Origin: Sodiomyces alkalinus F11
Taxonomy: Eukaryota > Ascomycota > Sordariomycetes > Glomerellales > Plectosphaerellaceae
Assembly (NCBI RefSeq): GCF_003711515.1
Contig: NW_021167087.1
Span: 1,147,246 to 1,211,245 of the forward strand
Reading direction: 5' to 3'
DNA length: 64,000 nt
Numbering within the stretch: position 1 is the first letter of the stretch; every line of letters starts with the position of its first letter. The notes beneath the pieces were generated by a model. It was not told the origin of the DNA, searched no databases, and worked only from the letters and a program-made list of their open reading frames with translations. Shown here piece by piece: positions 35,950-47,535 of the stretch. The translations under genes were made by a program, and so were the position numbers.

Positions 35950-36465
35950 GGTGGGCGACGGGGCAGCGGCAGATGGATGAGGAAATGGCTGAAAAGGGAA
36001 AAAAGGCAATAAAAATGATGCTGTGAAAAAGAGAAGAACAAAAAAGTAGGAGAGGGGGAGAAGGAGAAACGCGTGGTTAGGGGGGAATAGGCACGTGAAT
36101 TTATTGCCCGGTGGGTTGGGCAGAAGGGGGGTTTTTTTTTTCCTTCTTTTTTTTTTTTTTTTTTGCCTTTACTTTACTTTTTGGTGGTATTTTTCTTCCC
36201 CTCGTCACCCGTCACTGGGATGGATGCCCAATAGCACGGAGCGTCCAAGGTACGTACACTAGGCTGAAGGCAAATGGGAAAGGCGGTCAAGAAAAACAAC
36301 TGGCGGGGTAGGTAGGAAATTATGAAGGTACGGTACCACCGGAAAATCGGAAAATACGTGTACCACAGAAAAATGAAAATTTCGCGATAACCTCCTCCCC
36401 TTCCCCTGAGGAAGTTGCCCCGCACGGGACACAGCTACCCTGAAATTGATAAGATAAGACTACAT

Positions 36466-36510
36466 GTAGGGTTTTGATTAGGTTCCACACAGTTACTAAA
36501 CCCTAAACCC
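36466..36510. promoter_or_regulatory. telobox-like CCCTAA/TTAGGG cluster
   Basis: The region holds GTAGGGTTTT at 36466-36475 and AAACCCTAAACCC at 36498-36510. Such teloboxes bind Tbf1/Rap1-type factors in promoters of ribosome-related genes. They lie about 520-560 bp upstream of the Kap123 start. They are too few to be telomere DNA. Confidence 0.45.
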
Positions 36511-37375
36511 ACACTGGACTGCGCCCTGGAAACCCTCCCCGCCTCCCCACCCGCCAACCCATTTCAACTTCGCAGCATCATCACCCACGAGTAAACCTAT
36601 CTCCAGTCTCGTTCTCTCCAGTCTCGTTCATCAACAAGTCGATTCTCCTCTACTCCTGCCAAATTGGCCTTGACCTGGCCCCTTTTCTGTGAGCCGAACG
36701 CCATAGACATCGGAGACTCGTTTGACTCTTCGTGTCACCAACTCTCCCAACCGTCAGCCGTCAGCCGTCAGCGTCCGTTATACCCCGTTGTCGTTCATCG
36801 CCCGTACCTTCGTCGAACAACACTTTATCTTATTCGAGCCGAGTCCCTGTGGCAGACCCAAAAAAGAAAAGAAAAGAAAAAGAAAAGAAACAAGAACCAT
36901 CTCCCCCACGCCTCCTGTCCTTTACCGCCTCGCTTCCTCTCCCTTGTCATGACGCCTTACGCCTTACATAAATTACATTTCCTACACCAGAATACTACCA
37001 TGTGCGTCTACAGCCTACAAGGATGTGCTTCCCGCAGGTTTGGCGTTGGCCTCACGCCTTTTGTCCAATCAACCTCAATTTGACCCGTTTCTGCCCATCG
37101 AAATACCGTCCAACTCTTTCCCAACTATCTGGTCTCCTGTCTCCTGTCTCCTGGTATTCCTATTCCCTTGCTCATTACCCGTTGACTCACTGTCCGTCAA
37201 GATGGCTCTCCTATTTCTTCTTCCCCCTCTCCTCGTGCTCCTCGAGTCCTCACATCCCAGCATCCCATGCTCGGCCAGCTGGCTCCATCGTAACCGCCAC
37301 TAAAAGTGAGGACTCATTCCCACAACAAAAGCCACCAGCGTCTTACTTGCCCCCCTTGCCCTTCATCCAGCGCCA

Positions 37376-37383
37376 TATAAATA
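37376..37383 (+). promoter_or_regulatory. TATA box of the VWA-RBR gene
   Basis: TATAAATA lies about 115 bp upstream of the ATG at 37495, an ordinary position. Confidence 0.5.
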
Positions 37384-37494
37384 CGTTGTGAAGGATCGTC
37401 ATCTCTATCATGTCGTCCATCTTCCATTAGTCCATCTTCCATCTTCATCCCCCATCTCTATTTCAACTCCCAAGACAAACAGAACGTGTGCGCC

Positions 37495-40400
37495 ATGGAG
37501 TCAAACGCCCAGAGCCAAGGTCAGGTCTATGACCTCCTGATCGTCACAGATGCCACCGCCTCCATGTCCAAATACCTCAAGGCTCTCCATCGAGCTCTTC
37601 CCGACATCATCCGCATTTCCACCTTGACCGACTGCTTCTCCCGCATCGGCGTCCTAGCCTACCGCGACTACTTCCAGGGCGAGGTCATCGAGTGGTCAAA
37701 GTGGTGCTCCGGAGTCAACCCTGTCGCCAACCCAGACGCCGGAAGCGACGCCGATCTGGTATCCCGAGACCACATCATCCAATTCGCCAGTAGCCTGGTC
37801 CCATGCCACGGCGGTGACTGGCCCGAAGCCACCAAGACGGGCCTCGCGAGGGCCCATCATCTCATGCGACCAGAGGCCACCACCATCATCCTTCTCTTTA
37901 CCGACGCCCCCCCACACATGCCCATCACCGGGGGCAACTGGCGCGACAAGGAGATCGAAACCCTCTCCGACCCTCACTCCGCCGCCCTCTTCGGCCCGGA
38001 CGCCAAGCTCTTCCTCGACTGGACTTCGGCCTGCACCACACTCGCTACCGGCGAAAAGAAGGCCCACGTCTTCTCCATCGTCGAGAGCCACCTCATGGAC
38101 ACCGTAGCGCCCTACGTCTACCTCTCCACCCTGACGGGCGGCACTTGTTACCAGATCGTAAACGCCAACGCCGACGCCAACGCCGCCTCCACCAGCATCT
38201 CCGACCTCTCCATGTCCATCCTGCTCACCTGGACCGGCTTGGCCGACGCCCAGCATGCCACCGTGCCCAGGGACCCCCGCAGCCGCCGATCAGTAGCACG
38301 CCCTCTCTCCTATAAACAGTCCGACGACATAGGGGACGTCGCGCACGAGGACGACGACCGCATCTCCCGCTATCTCATGCGCCGCGACTCCAACCACGCC
38401 ACCGCCACCGTCCTCGACAACATGGACCAGCCGCGGCTCGAGCCCGACAGCCCCGACCTGGACATCGTCGTCCCCCGTCAGAGGCAGCCAGCCCTCGAAC
38501 CCCTCGCCAAGCGATACGCCGCCGACCCGGCCTACCGCGCCTTGGTCGTCGACCAGCTGAAGGAAATCATCGACACCAACGTCGCCGTCATCACCGTCAA
38601 CCCCGTCTTCGGCGCCCTGTGGAGGGCCGTCTGCAGCGACCGCGCCAGCGAAGCTCGCGCCGAACTCACCCAGCGCTTTAGCGATCAGGTCGCTCACGTC
38701 ACTGACCCGGACCAGGCCGCCAGGATGAAGACCTGGCTGGAGGAATCCTACAATTACAAAGCCCAGATCGCAGAGGCCATTGACGAGGTGCCCGCCTCCG
38801 ACCGCTGCCCTTGTGTCTTCTTCGACCCGACTCATGACTTTACCACCCACCCCGACGAAGAAGAAGAAGAAGACGAAGACGACGCCGACCAAGGGGATGC
38901 TCCCGACAAACGGGGCCCTGCCGAGTTCACCCGATCCGAGCTTCTCGACATCAGCCGGTCTTGCGATTACCGCATCCTGCGCCGCCTCGGAAGGGTGCTG
39001 ACCTGCCTCACCTACGTCGCCTCGGAGGAGGACCTGCCCGCCCACATCCGGGATGCTGCTCCGGGCGTGGTCCCCCGCATGCCTCTTGCTCTAGCCGCCC
39101 CGAAATACCAACGCACCTTTTGGCGGTACCTCCTCCATCTCGTCCTCCCCGGGACCATGTTAAGCGCACGTCCCGCCGCCCTTCTCGCCGCCCTGTCCAT
39201 CCGCATGGCTATCCTGCCGCTGCGAGACGTGGCCGACCGGGAGCTTTTAGCCTACGGCGCCAATTGGAATAACCGGGAAGTCAGCGAAACCTGGAACGTC
39301 GGCTGCCTGTCCTTGCTTCTCGATGCCGATCGGGACTACGAAGGCCGCGTGGCAAGCGGCGTCACCGTACGCCCGCATCCCGACGCACGCGTACTTCCCG
39401 AGCCCGACCAGAAACTCTTCCAGACCCTGGTAGACTACAAGATGCTGGAGCTCAACCTGAACACCACCCTACAAGCCCGCATTGGCTGGACCCCGTCGAA
39501 GACCATGGTACCTCTCGGCCCCATTGTCACCTGTAAACTGTGCCGGCTTCCCCGCTCTGTTACCGTCATGGGAACCGATGGCAGTTGCGGGCTCTGCCAC
39601 CCCAACTCGTGCGATTGCGCGGCTTGCCTCCGGGCCCCTGACTTTGAGGAGAGAATACACAACAACGTCGGGCCGCAGGATTCCGAGACGACCGAGGCCA
39701 CATGGGTGGAGTGCTTCAACACGACATGCCGAGCCCAATACGTCGTCTACAACCCTAGCCTCCTGCGCGTGCGCGCCAAATGCTTCTACTGTCGCCACGA
39801 AAGCCGTCTCGAGGGTCAAGCCAAGCCGGGCCCCGCACCGTGCGTCGAGTGCTCACGCTGCCTCGGCCGCATCATCTGGCCGCACGAGTACCGCCCGGCC
39901 GATCTGGACCTAGCCAGCTTCCAATGCCCGGCATGCGTAGCCGGTCGCGAGACGGTGATCGATCACGAAACGACCGCCAAAGCTCTTTCCGACGAGAACA
40001 CCACCGCCTGGCTCGTCCGCAACGAGAACAACGCCCTGCAGCACCTGTTCGACGGTCGCTCGCTCTTCCACAAAGTCAGCCGCATACCCGACATTTCCAC
40101 CTTGGCCTCGAACGTCGAGGTCCTCCCCGGTACCACCAACGACAACGACACGCGGCTCACCATCAGCGGCAAACTCGTCCGCAACGCCTCCGACCTCCGC
40201 AGCTCCCTGTCCGACTGGGTCAAGCGGCGCAAAGTCCAATCGGGCACCTGCCTCCTCTGCTTCTCCGACGCCAACAAGCGCGACCTGCGCGCCTGCGGGC
40301 GAAGCGGCTGCGCGTCGACCATCTGCCGAAGCTGCAGGCAGGACTGGTACGGGATCAACCGCCGCGGCCAGGTCATCAACCTCCCCGCGCTGTCGTGCCC

Positions 40401-40854
40401 GTTCTGCCGCCGATCCCCCGTCGCCGCCGTGGTTTCGCGCCTCGGCATCGCCTCCCTCGGCGGGTTGAGGGAGGCGGTGGCGAACCCGGCTTGGGTATAC
40501 GCCTGGTGTGGCGGGTGCGGGTTCGCGAAGCAGTTTGCCGAGCGGGTGTGCGCTGAGGCCGGAGCGGTGGGGGCGGCGGCGGCGGCGGCGGCGCAGGTTC
40601 GCGACTGGCGGTGCGAGGACTGCGAGGCGAACAGGGGCAAGGGGCGGGAGGTGTTGCATTGTCCGACGTGCGATACGGCGACCGAGAAGGTTGGTGGGTG
40701 TGCGCATATCGACTGTCCGGCGTGCGGGGCGCATTGGTGCTTTGAGTGCGGGACGGCGTTTGTTGATGCGCAGAGGGTCTACGCGCATATGGAGGAGGCG
40801 CATGGCGGGATTTATGGGTATGATTCTGAAGACAATGACGACGATTATGATTGA
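37495..40854 (+). CDS. VWA-domain protein with C-terminal RING-IBR-RING-like (RBR) zinc region, putative E3 ubiquitin ligase
   Basis: Single exon, 1119 residues; ATG at 37495 (gccATGg context) is preferred over an upstream in-frame GTG. The N-terminus is a von Willebrand A-like domain: DLLIVTDATASMSKYLKAL carries a DxTxS metal-site variant, followed by IGVLAYRDYF and ATTIILLFTDAPPHMP. A middle region has an acidic insert near residue 460. From about residue 680 the protein is cysteine-rich: CKLCRLPRS, CGLCHPNSCDC, CFYCRHES, CVECSRCLG. A RING-like unit starts at Cys919 (CLLCFSD, CASTICRSC, LSCPFCRR). The last unit, CPTCDTATEKVGGCAHIDC from residue 1056, followed by HWCFECG, resembles an Rcat/RING2 domain, with Cys1069 in the place of the catalytic cysteine of RBR ligases. 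E3 activity is inferred; partners and substrate are unknown. Confidence 0.8.
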   Translation: MESNAQSQGQVYDLLIVTDATASMSKYLKALHRALPDIIRISTLTDCFSRIGVLAYRDYFQGEVIEWSKWCSGVNPVANPDAGSDADLVSRDHIIQFASSLVPCHGGDWPEATKTGLARAHHLMRPEATTIILLFTDAPPHMPITGGNWRDKEIETLSDPHSAALFGPDAKLFLDWTSACTTLATGEKKAHVFSIVESHLMDTVAPYVYLSTLTGGTCYQIVNANADANAASTSISDLSMSILLTWTGLADAQHATVPRDPRSRRSVARPLSYKQSDDIGDVAHEDDDRISRYLMRRDSNHATATVLDNMDQPRLEPDSPDLDIVVPRQRQPALEPLAKRYAADPAYRALVVDQLKEIIDTNVAVITVNPVFGALWRAVCSDRASEARAELTQRFSDQVAHVTDPDQAARMKTWLEESYNYKAQIAEAIDEVPASDRCPCVFFDPTHDFTTHPDEEEEEDEDDADQGDAPDKRGPAEFTRSELLDISRSCDYRILRRLGRVLTCLTYVASEEDLPAHIRDAAPGVVPRMPLALAAPKYQRTFWRYLLHLVLPGTMLSARPAALLAALSIRMAILPLRDVADRELLAYGANWNNREVSETWNVGCLSLLLDADRDYEGRVASGVTVRPHPDARVLPEPDQKLFQTLVDYKMLELNLNTTLQARIGWTPSKTMVPLGPIVTCKLCRLPRSVTVMGTDGSCGLCHPNSCDCAACLRAPDFEERIHNNVGPQDSETTEATWVECFNTTCRAQYVVYNPSLLRVRAKCFYCRHESRLEGQAKPGPAPCVECSRCLGRIIWPHEYRPADLDLASFQCPACVAGRETVIDHETTAKALSDENTTAWLVRNENNALQHLFDGRSLFHKVSRIPDISTLASNVEVLPGTTNDNDTRLTISGKLVRNASDLRSSLSDWVKRRKVQSGTCLLCFSDANKRDLRACGRSGCASTICRSCRQDWYGINRRGQVINLPALSCPFCRRSPVAAVVSRLGIASLGGLREAVANPAWVYAWCGGCGFAKQFAERVCAEAGAVGAAAAAAAQVRDWRCEDCEANRGKGREVLHCPTCDTATEKVGGCAHIDCPACGAHWCFECGTAFVDAQRVYAHMEEAHGGIYGYDSEDNDDDYD

Positions 40855-41402
40855 TGACTACTAGCCGGGAGTATTGAGGAGTTTTGGGCGTTTGAAGAGC
40901 ATTGGACGGACAATAGGGGCAAGTTTGATATCGATAATATTTACATGTAGCCATTATTTCTCTAGAACAGTCAGTTCCCTCCCCCCCCCCCAAATTCCCT
41001 TGTGATGTCAGCCACACCAGAATAATCCTTAAGAGATTCATTATAAGACCCCAGGGCACTGGGAACGTTTCGATCACATTCAAGTACCCCGACTTCTAGA
41101 TACAGCCTTGATTCAAGAGGCTGACAATATAAGGGGGCATACCAATGTCTATCAGACTGGATTAACACTTCCAAGGAGAAAGTATAGATGGCGAGAGACA
41201 TTTCATGACAACCTCGAAGATGGTAAATGAGATAGATATATTCTTGGGAAGTAAATAAGTATGTGACAAGAGAAGAAAAAAAGAAAAAAACAATGAACCA
41301 AGCAAGTTTCCCCCCTCCTATAGAGGACCCAAGATACATGCCATCCCATGCCCCCAACCGTTTCGAGCCTTGTTTGTACTCTAGACCCGCCAGGGTATCC
41401 GT
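40855..41402. other. convergent 3' flanks of VWA-RBR and CDH genes
   Basis: About 550 bp. It contains a C run near 40980-40990 and nothing gene-like. Confidence 0.6.
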
Positions 41403-44400
41403 TTACCGAATACACTATCGTTCACACGTTATTGGCGTTAGCAGGCATAGTACAGAGGGGGGGTGAGAGGGCAGACCAACCTGGAAGTAGTACGGGTTCA
41501 GCTCGACGCAGCGCAGACCCTGGGCGCACTGGAAGACGCCGGTGTACTCGCGGCCGCCGCATTGCTCCCACTCGCCGGCGGGGACGAGCGTCGGCCGCGC
41601 GAGGATGCGCTGGGCGGCGTGCTCGGCGGCGACGACGATATAGGAGGACGGGTTGGGGGTGACGTGGCCGGGGAAGATGGAGGCGTCGACGACGTAGAGG
41701 TTGTCGGTGCCGTAGACGCGGGTGTCCAGGTCGACGACGGCGTCGCCGTCCTCCTTGCGGCCGTCATTGGTGCCGAGCTTGGCGGTGCCTGGAATGGTAC
41801 GTACACATTAGCCAACAGAAGAGGGAAGAAGGGAGGAGGAGAAAAGCGGAAGAAACTCACCGATCCAGTGGTTGGCACGGCGGTTAGCATACGACACGAC
41901 CATGTTGTTCACGTACTGGCGGGCAGAGACGTTGGGAGCGGGGCGCAGCCACTCAAGACCCGGAACGCCGGCAAGAGCCGCCTGCAGGTTCTCAATACCC
42001 TTGATGACCGCCTCGATATCCTCCTGGTCCTTGAGGTAAGGAACGTCCGAGACGATGGTGTTGAGGTTGGGGGTGATGGTCATGCGGCCACGAGACGTGG
42101 CACCACGGCCGAGGTACTGGCTGATAGTGATGCTCTCTGTGAATCTTGTTAGTTCTACTTGTCCACAAACATGATGATAAAAAGATCGGGGTAAAACTCA
42201 CGGCCGTCGGGCTCGCCCTCGCTACCCTCTATACGGGCAGTCCACTGGAGCTGACGGACGATGCCATCGGCACCGGTAATCTCGTCGAAGAACCTGCCCC
42301 TGATTAGAGAATAATACGACAGGAAAGGGACACCTGGATGTAACTCACAGAGGGCCGATGTTGGGGGCAGACTGGGCAAGGATGCCAGTGCGGGAAGAGA
42401 GGTACTGCTGGATATCCGGGAGGTACGCATCCTCGCCGTCGTAGGCATCGTAGAAGTCGTAGAACTGGGCATCGGGGTGCCTGAGGACAGTGTTGGTCTA
42501 ACGCGAGCACACGTCTAGGTCAGCTTGGTGTTCCCGAAAAAAAAAAAAAAAAAAAAGGAAAGAAAGAAAGAAAGACGACAACTCACGTTAACATGGTCCT
42601 CCAGGTTGTAACCAACAGGGAGCCTGATCCACTGGTCCCGAGAAATCATGCTCGAGCCATCGACGGTCGAGTTGCTGACGACATTCAGCTGGTCCTCAGG
42701 TCCAATACCGCTCCTCATCAGGATCTTGGCGCTGCCAAAGGTGCCGGCCGACAGAATGACGCTGCCGGTGACGGGCTTCAGACGGACGGTACCCTGGTAG
42801 CCACCTTCCAGATAGGGCTCCACCTCGATTCCGGTAACGTGGCCGCCCTGGCGAACGACGCGGCGCACGGCCGTGTTCAGCCAGAGGGTGAAGTTGGGCC
42901 TCGCCGTCGCCGAGACCAGGTAGGTGGCCATGGGTCCGCCACGCTCGCCGTTCGAGAACATGTAAGGCGTATAGCCGAAGGTGTGGTTCTTCTGGTTGGG
43001 AGTGGAGAGGAAGTCAACCTCGTTCCAGCCGCCCGAGCGCAGACCCTCGCGGATGACGTCCATGCCCCGGGGGAGGTAGATCTCGCCATCCATCGACGGG
43101 GTAGTGGTGCCGGGGATTCGGGAGAAGGCGCGCTGTTCGGCAGCAGCCATGTCCGAGGCCCTCCAGCCCGCAGGGAAGTTGTAATCCCAGTCCTGAGAAT
43201 ACGGCTAGAGTTGGGGGAGTTAGTATGCGACGGAAGAGCCAAGAAGGGGGGGGTAGAGAAGTGGAAAGGCAAATAAAGAAATTCAATGAAGGGAGTACAC
43301 TCACTCTCCACCAGAGAGCAGCGTTAATGGCAGTGCCACCGCCGAGAAGGCAGCCGGACATCTGGTCGGTGTCACGGCAGGCAATGCCGGCGGAGTCGTG
43401 CCAGATCTGGTTGCAGAGGCCGGGAACGTCAAAGCGAGTCAGGTTGGTGTCCTGGAGCCACCAGGGACCGCGGGTACCACCCCAGCGGCCCGAAGAGGCG
43501 GGGCCCTTCTCGATGAGGAGGACCTTGTGACCGGCCTCGCTCAGCTTGTCGGCTAGGGGGAGACCGCCAGCACCGCCGCCAACAATGACGTAGTCGTACT
43601 CTTCATCGGGAACCGGGACGCCCGTCTCGGGGGGGGCAAGGCTCGAAGTCGGGCCCGGTTCGCCGGGGTCGGTGGACGAGGGAGGAGGAGTGACAGCGCC
43701 GCAGTCTCCCGTGGCGGTGATGGTGGCCAGCTCGACATACTCGTCGTACGCGGGAGCCTCAATGCTCGGGTCCAGGCCGGCACCGAAGATGCTCTGCCTG
43801 TCGTGCTGTTCGACGGTGATCTGGGCAGGGCACTGGGCGTTTCCGGGGCTCGAGAAGGAGTGGGCCCAGCCCATGACGAGGAAGCCAGCGGTCGTCGAGA
43901 CTCTGCCGGTCTCACCGTTGTGGTCCCAGGCCCAGCAGTTCTGGCAACGGAACTCGACCTCGTAGTGCGTGGAGTTGACCGAGGAAGAGATTTGGGTCTA
44001 CGGAGAGTAACTAGTGTTAGGTGCCATGTCCATCAAGCGCGCGGGGGGCCGGGGGGGGGGGGGAAGCCCCCGGGAAGAATATACGTACCACGGTGGCATC
44101 GCCGGCGTAGATCTCGGGAAAGTCGTAGCTCGGCGCGTACCAGAACTGAGTGAGCACCTCATCCTCGTACGGGTAGGCGGTGATGAGCAAGTTGCGTTGC
44201 ATAGTGCCGCCAAGAGACAGACCGCAGTAACCCTCGCCCGCGGCTTCGGGAGTCGCGCATGACTGGCAGACGGGGTCAGCAAAGATGCCACGTCGAGTGA
44301 CCGGGCCAAGATGAGAGATGGAGGGTTTTCCGTACGAAATAGGCAATATACTCATCGGCATCGGTGCTCAAGCTGCCGGGGGGCAGGGTGAGACCAAAGG

Positions 44401-44623
44401 TCATGCCCGAGGTCGTCGTCCATGTGCTGTAGGTGATACCGGAACCGGGATGCGTCCAGAGGACGGGAACCCCGCTCTGCGCTGTAGCGCCCTGAAAGAC
44501 TGCGGTGGTTGGTCAGAAGCGAAAGGGTGGGAGCTTGACTGGCGAACGGGTCAGATCGTGGTAAAGCTTACGGGAAAAGGCGCTGAGCAGCGTAGCTGCC
44601 GCAGCAGCGCTGAAGGACCTCAT
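41403..44623 (-). CDS. cdh: cellobiose dehydrogenase, class IIA, with CBM1
   Basis: Ten exons by hand: 44623-44572, 44499-44336, 44262-44089, 43997-43305, 43204-42587, 42497-42349, 42293-42202, 42136-41861, 41788-41481 and 41414-41403. All phases close and give 845 residues. Signal peptide residues 1-24 (cleavage GATA/QSG). The cytochrome b domain has haem ligands Met93 (LGGTMQ) and His195 (VEQHDRQ), by comparison with the Phanerochaete enzyme. A Pro/Ser linker leads to the flavin GMC domain: YVIVGGGAGG near 270, WWLQDTNLT, catalytic His737 in NHWIG and Asn785 in TPNPS. A C-terminal CBM1 (WEQCGGREYTG, NPYYFQCIR) follows directly. The secreted enzyme oxidises cellobiose and passes electrons through the haem to lytic polysaccharide monooxygenases. 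The last exon is 12 nt and supplies Cys843. Introns contain A-runs and GAAA repeats. Confidence 0.95.
42538..42580. repeat. A run and GAAA repeats inside a CDH intron
   Basis: A run of about 18 A followed by GAAA units lies in the intron between CDH exons 5 and 6. On the coding strand this is a T/C-rich tract well upstream of the TAG acceptor. Confidence 0.7.
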
Positions 44624-45277
44624 GGCGGCGAAAGCGACAGGAGAGGATTGGGGGGCGGGAGAGAGGAGGACGCGTGCCGAGGACCAAGAGCTAGCTGGAA
44701 AATCATCGCGGGGTGGGCAGGAACCCGGTGTCATATAAAAGCAGAGAGCGAGAGTCTAGAGACGACCATGGCCCAAGTCGCGGGACTCGCGGCGGCCGCG
44801 CAAACACCCCTCGATGATTGATCAATTTGCATGCCGCCATCCCCGGACCCCGTGATGCCAGGGCGGGCATGTGCGCGGATAACGGCGCCTTGGTTCCATT
44901 GCGTTGCTATACGTTGTAAAACGACGGGTCCAGAGATTTTGGGGTCCCACCCTGGTTCAAGCCGACCAAGATACGGATAGAGAGAAGAAAGGGAAATGTG
45001 AAGAAAGGCTCCGTGCCGGATCAGGGATGGCGTGTAGACTGAGCTGTCTTGGGCGGAAAGCGTTCGTAGGAGATTGCCGGACCGGGACAAGCCTCCCCGA
45101 CAGGGGTAAGACGTGATCTATCGGAGACAAGGTAGGATTCGCATCGAAATGGACAGGGACAGAGTCCCGCTGACGCATGAACCGCCGTGGTGGAAGCTCC
45201 TCTCTGTTCATTTTGTTCCCCTCTCTTTTTTGGTATTTCCTCGGGACATTTTGGAGACAATGTCAAAAGTCGGCGGG

Positions 45278-45398
45278 AGAAAAAAAAGAAAAAAGAATAA
45301 AAAAAGAATAAAAAAGAAAAAAAAAAGGAAAAAAAAAAGAAAAAAAAAGAAATAAAAAAGGAATAAAAAAAAGAATAAAAAAAAAGAATAAAAAAAAT
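45278..45398. repeat. A-rich tract with AAAAAGAAT units
   Basis: About 120 bases of A with scattered G and T (aaaaagaataaa units). It could be an old poly(A)-derived microsatellite, but no retroposon body was seen next to it. Confidence 0.8.
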
Positions 45399-45895
45399 TG
45401 TAACATCCTCAAGTGGAAAAATCAAAAAACCAGCCTCTTCCTAGTGGAGTCGTGCCCCTGGAGGACGTTGGAGAAACTGTCAGGAACGGGAAGGCGGAGC
45501 GGTTAAGACCCGGGATAAGCGTTGCGGAGGTGACAGCCGAGAAGCCAACCCGCCATAGCCATAGCCAAAGGGAACGCAGCAAAAAGCCAAGGCCCCAAGC
45601 TCAAGCTGTCGCGGGAGGTCGATCCGCCGATTTCCCAAGTAGGATGCTCTAGAAGGGCGGATAGGCCAATGGCAGACGGGACGAAGGTCAGACGGTAGAC
45701 AACCCCAACAAGCCCCCAAAGCCCGTGGGTGAATGAGTAAGGAATGACTATTTTCTCCGTGCTTTTCGGCTTTTCGACTTCATGGTTTGGCTCGATGCGA
45801 CTGGCGGGTTAATGAGAAAAGTCGGAGAGCTTTGAGCAAGTTTTCTTCTCTGCTGACACCCCCGGATTAGTACCTAGACATGACACTTTTGGGTT

Positions 45896-45923
45896 GCGGA
45901 CTGCGGACTGCGGACTGTGGACT
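45896..45923. repeat. 7-bp minisatellite GCGGACT
   Basis: Three exact copies of GCGGACT and a fourth with one change (GTGGACT), in intergenic DNA. Confidence 0.85.
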
Positions 45924-47535
45924 GCATATTAAATTGCCTTGTCCGAATGCACAAGTGATTACGCAAAGGAGGATGGCGGGCGAGGCGCGTAAACTTGGTT
46001 ATCCTACAGACGGGACGGCTACCGCTATTCTCTTCTCCGTGGGGTATCGTATCGGTCAATTCGCTTTCGCTTGTCGTCAAGGTCAAGCGAGAAGAGCACG
46101 TGTGCATATGTTGTATGATGCCCAAGGTGAAAAGAAGCAATAATAGAACACGACCTAACATGTCTAACGGGGACCATCGAGTCGGAGAACCCGTGGGGGT
46201 TTGTGGTTCGTCTGTTGTCATGCCGTCAGCCGTCAGCTCCCCCGCCATTTCGAACCGTGGTCGAGGTAGCTCAGGCTGCATAGCCCAACCCATTGAGGCC
46301 CAGACTCGGAGGCACAAAGTACGTTGTAAGCGTGAGTCGCATTGCGCTAGGATAATCCAGACGTTCCACGTGAGCAAGGACGGCATGCAGCATGCAGTGG
46401 CACTATCGTGACCTCTTGAGACCTCTTGAGACCTCGGAGGGAGACGCAGAAGATATCCCAAGCTCAAAAGAGACTCAAAGGATGTTGATAGAACGGGGCC
46501 TGGTCCGCTTCGATCTCGGCGAAGGGCCCGACCTAGGTAGGTATGTACGTTGAAGCTAATATTGATGTGCGAGGCAGCAGCAATGGCGGAGTTTGATTCG
46601 TGAAGAGTTCGATAGGAGCGGCTATGTTGTGAGCCACCTGGGATGGAAGTAGCCGTGGTGGATGAGTTGGTGGGGAGGAGTTGGTGGATGTTGGTGGAGA
46701 GGGGTGGGAGAAGAGAACGATGTGGATCTTTTCCTCCGAATATCTACTGGGCAGGTAGGTACTTGGGTATGTTGACGCAGAAACCCCGTCTTATGACGTA
46801 AACCCACACCGTTGTTGTTTGAAGATTTTAACACTGGGTGGGCCCTGTTCTGCGTATCGGTTTCGGAGTTATGGTTGACGACTGATAAAGCGATGACTAA
46901 GCTGCTGGCTAGGCAGCGTCTTGCAGTCTTGCAGGCACGTTCTTATCAGATAAGGTAGCTAGCGGCAACATGGTACGTACGTCCCTCTCACGAAATTGTG
47001 GTGCTGCCTGCCCATGCATCACGACTTCGTTCTGACCAAAGGCACAACTTTCTCTACCTACTCCGTACAACTTATCCATTCAGAATACCCCGATTCTTCC
47101 ATCTCAATCTCGAATCACACAGGTCTTTGTTCTTCATTTTATTTTATAGAACCCAATATTTCACTCCCGCTTGGGTGTCTCTGTAGCACCATATCTCAGG
47201 ACCACCTCCAAGACCCGGATGCAACCCTCATCCGGAGCGTTCCGAAGACGATCGAATTTCACATTTCCACCCGCATATCTGCGACTCTACCTCCACCTCG
47301 GTTTCATTGAACCAAGAACCAACTAGAGAGCTTCCTTGGCCATTGACCTCCCGTCGCATTTGGCGTCCGCAGAGGGTCCATGGTTCTTGACCTGGGAACT
47401 GTCACACAAAAGCCCCTGCCCCCCCCCCCCCCACTCGGCCGACTCTTCACGAACCGAAGCCAAGTGATTCGATTCGCTTCGCTTCCTCATGTGCCGTAGG
47501 TGGCAGGGGAACCGCGCAAGGGGACGCCGCCTGAC

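Larger units (their letters stand above)
35950..37494. other. divergent promoter region, Kap123 and VWA-RBR genes
   Basis: About 1.5 kb. Features: T run around 36130-36163, telobox-like cluster, three copies of a CCGTCAG heptamer at 36751-36772, and a TATA box for the plus-strand gene. No gene is supported; the 110-140 codon ORFs here lack domains. Confidence 0.65.
44624..47535. other. 2.9-kb region without a supported gene
   Basis: CDH upstream region and nuclease upstream region. Near CDH it has GCGGGGTGGG at about 44708, which fits two overlapping CreA-type sites, and a TATA-like TCATATAAAA at 44731 that reads the wrong way for CDH. It also contains an A-rich tract (45278-45398), a heptamer repeat (45896-45923), ACCTAGGT at 46531 and a C run near 47420. 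A 197-codon minus ORF (46467-45874) has no recognisable domain. Confidence 0.6.

Noticed and set aside
36498..36510. interstitial telomere repeat
   Set aside because: Only about two units; more simply a promoter telobox.
45874..46467. 197-codon minus ORF with a hydrophobic segment
   Set aside because: No family similarity, poor start context, and its end lies in a heptamer minisatellite.
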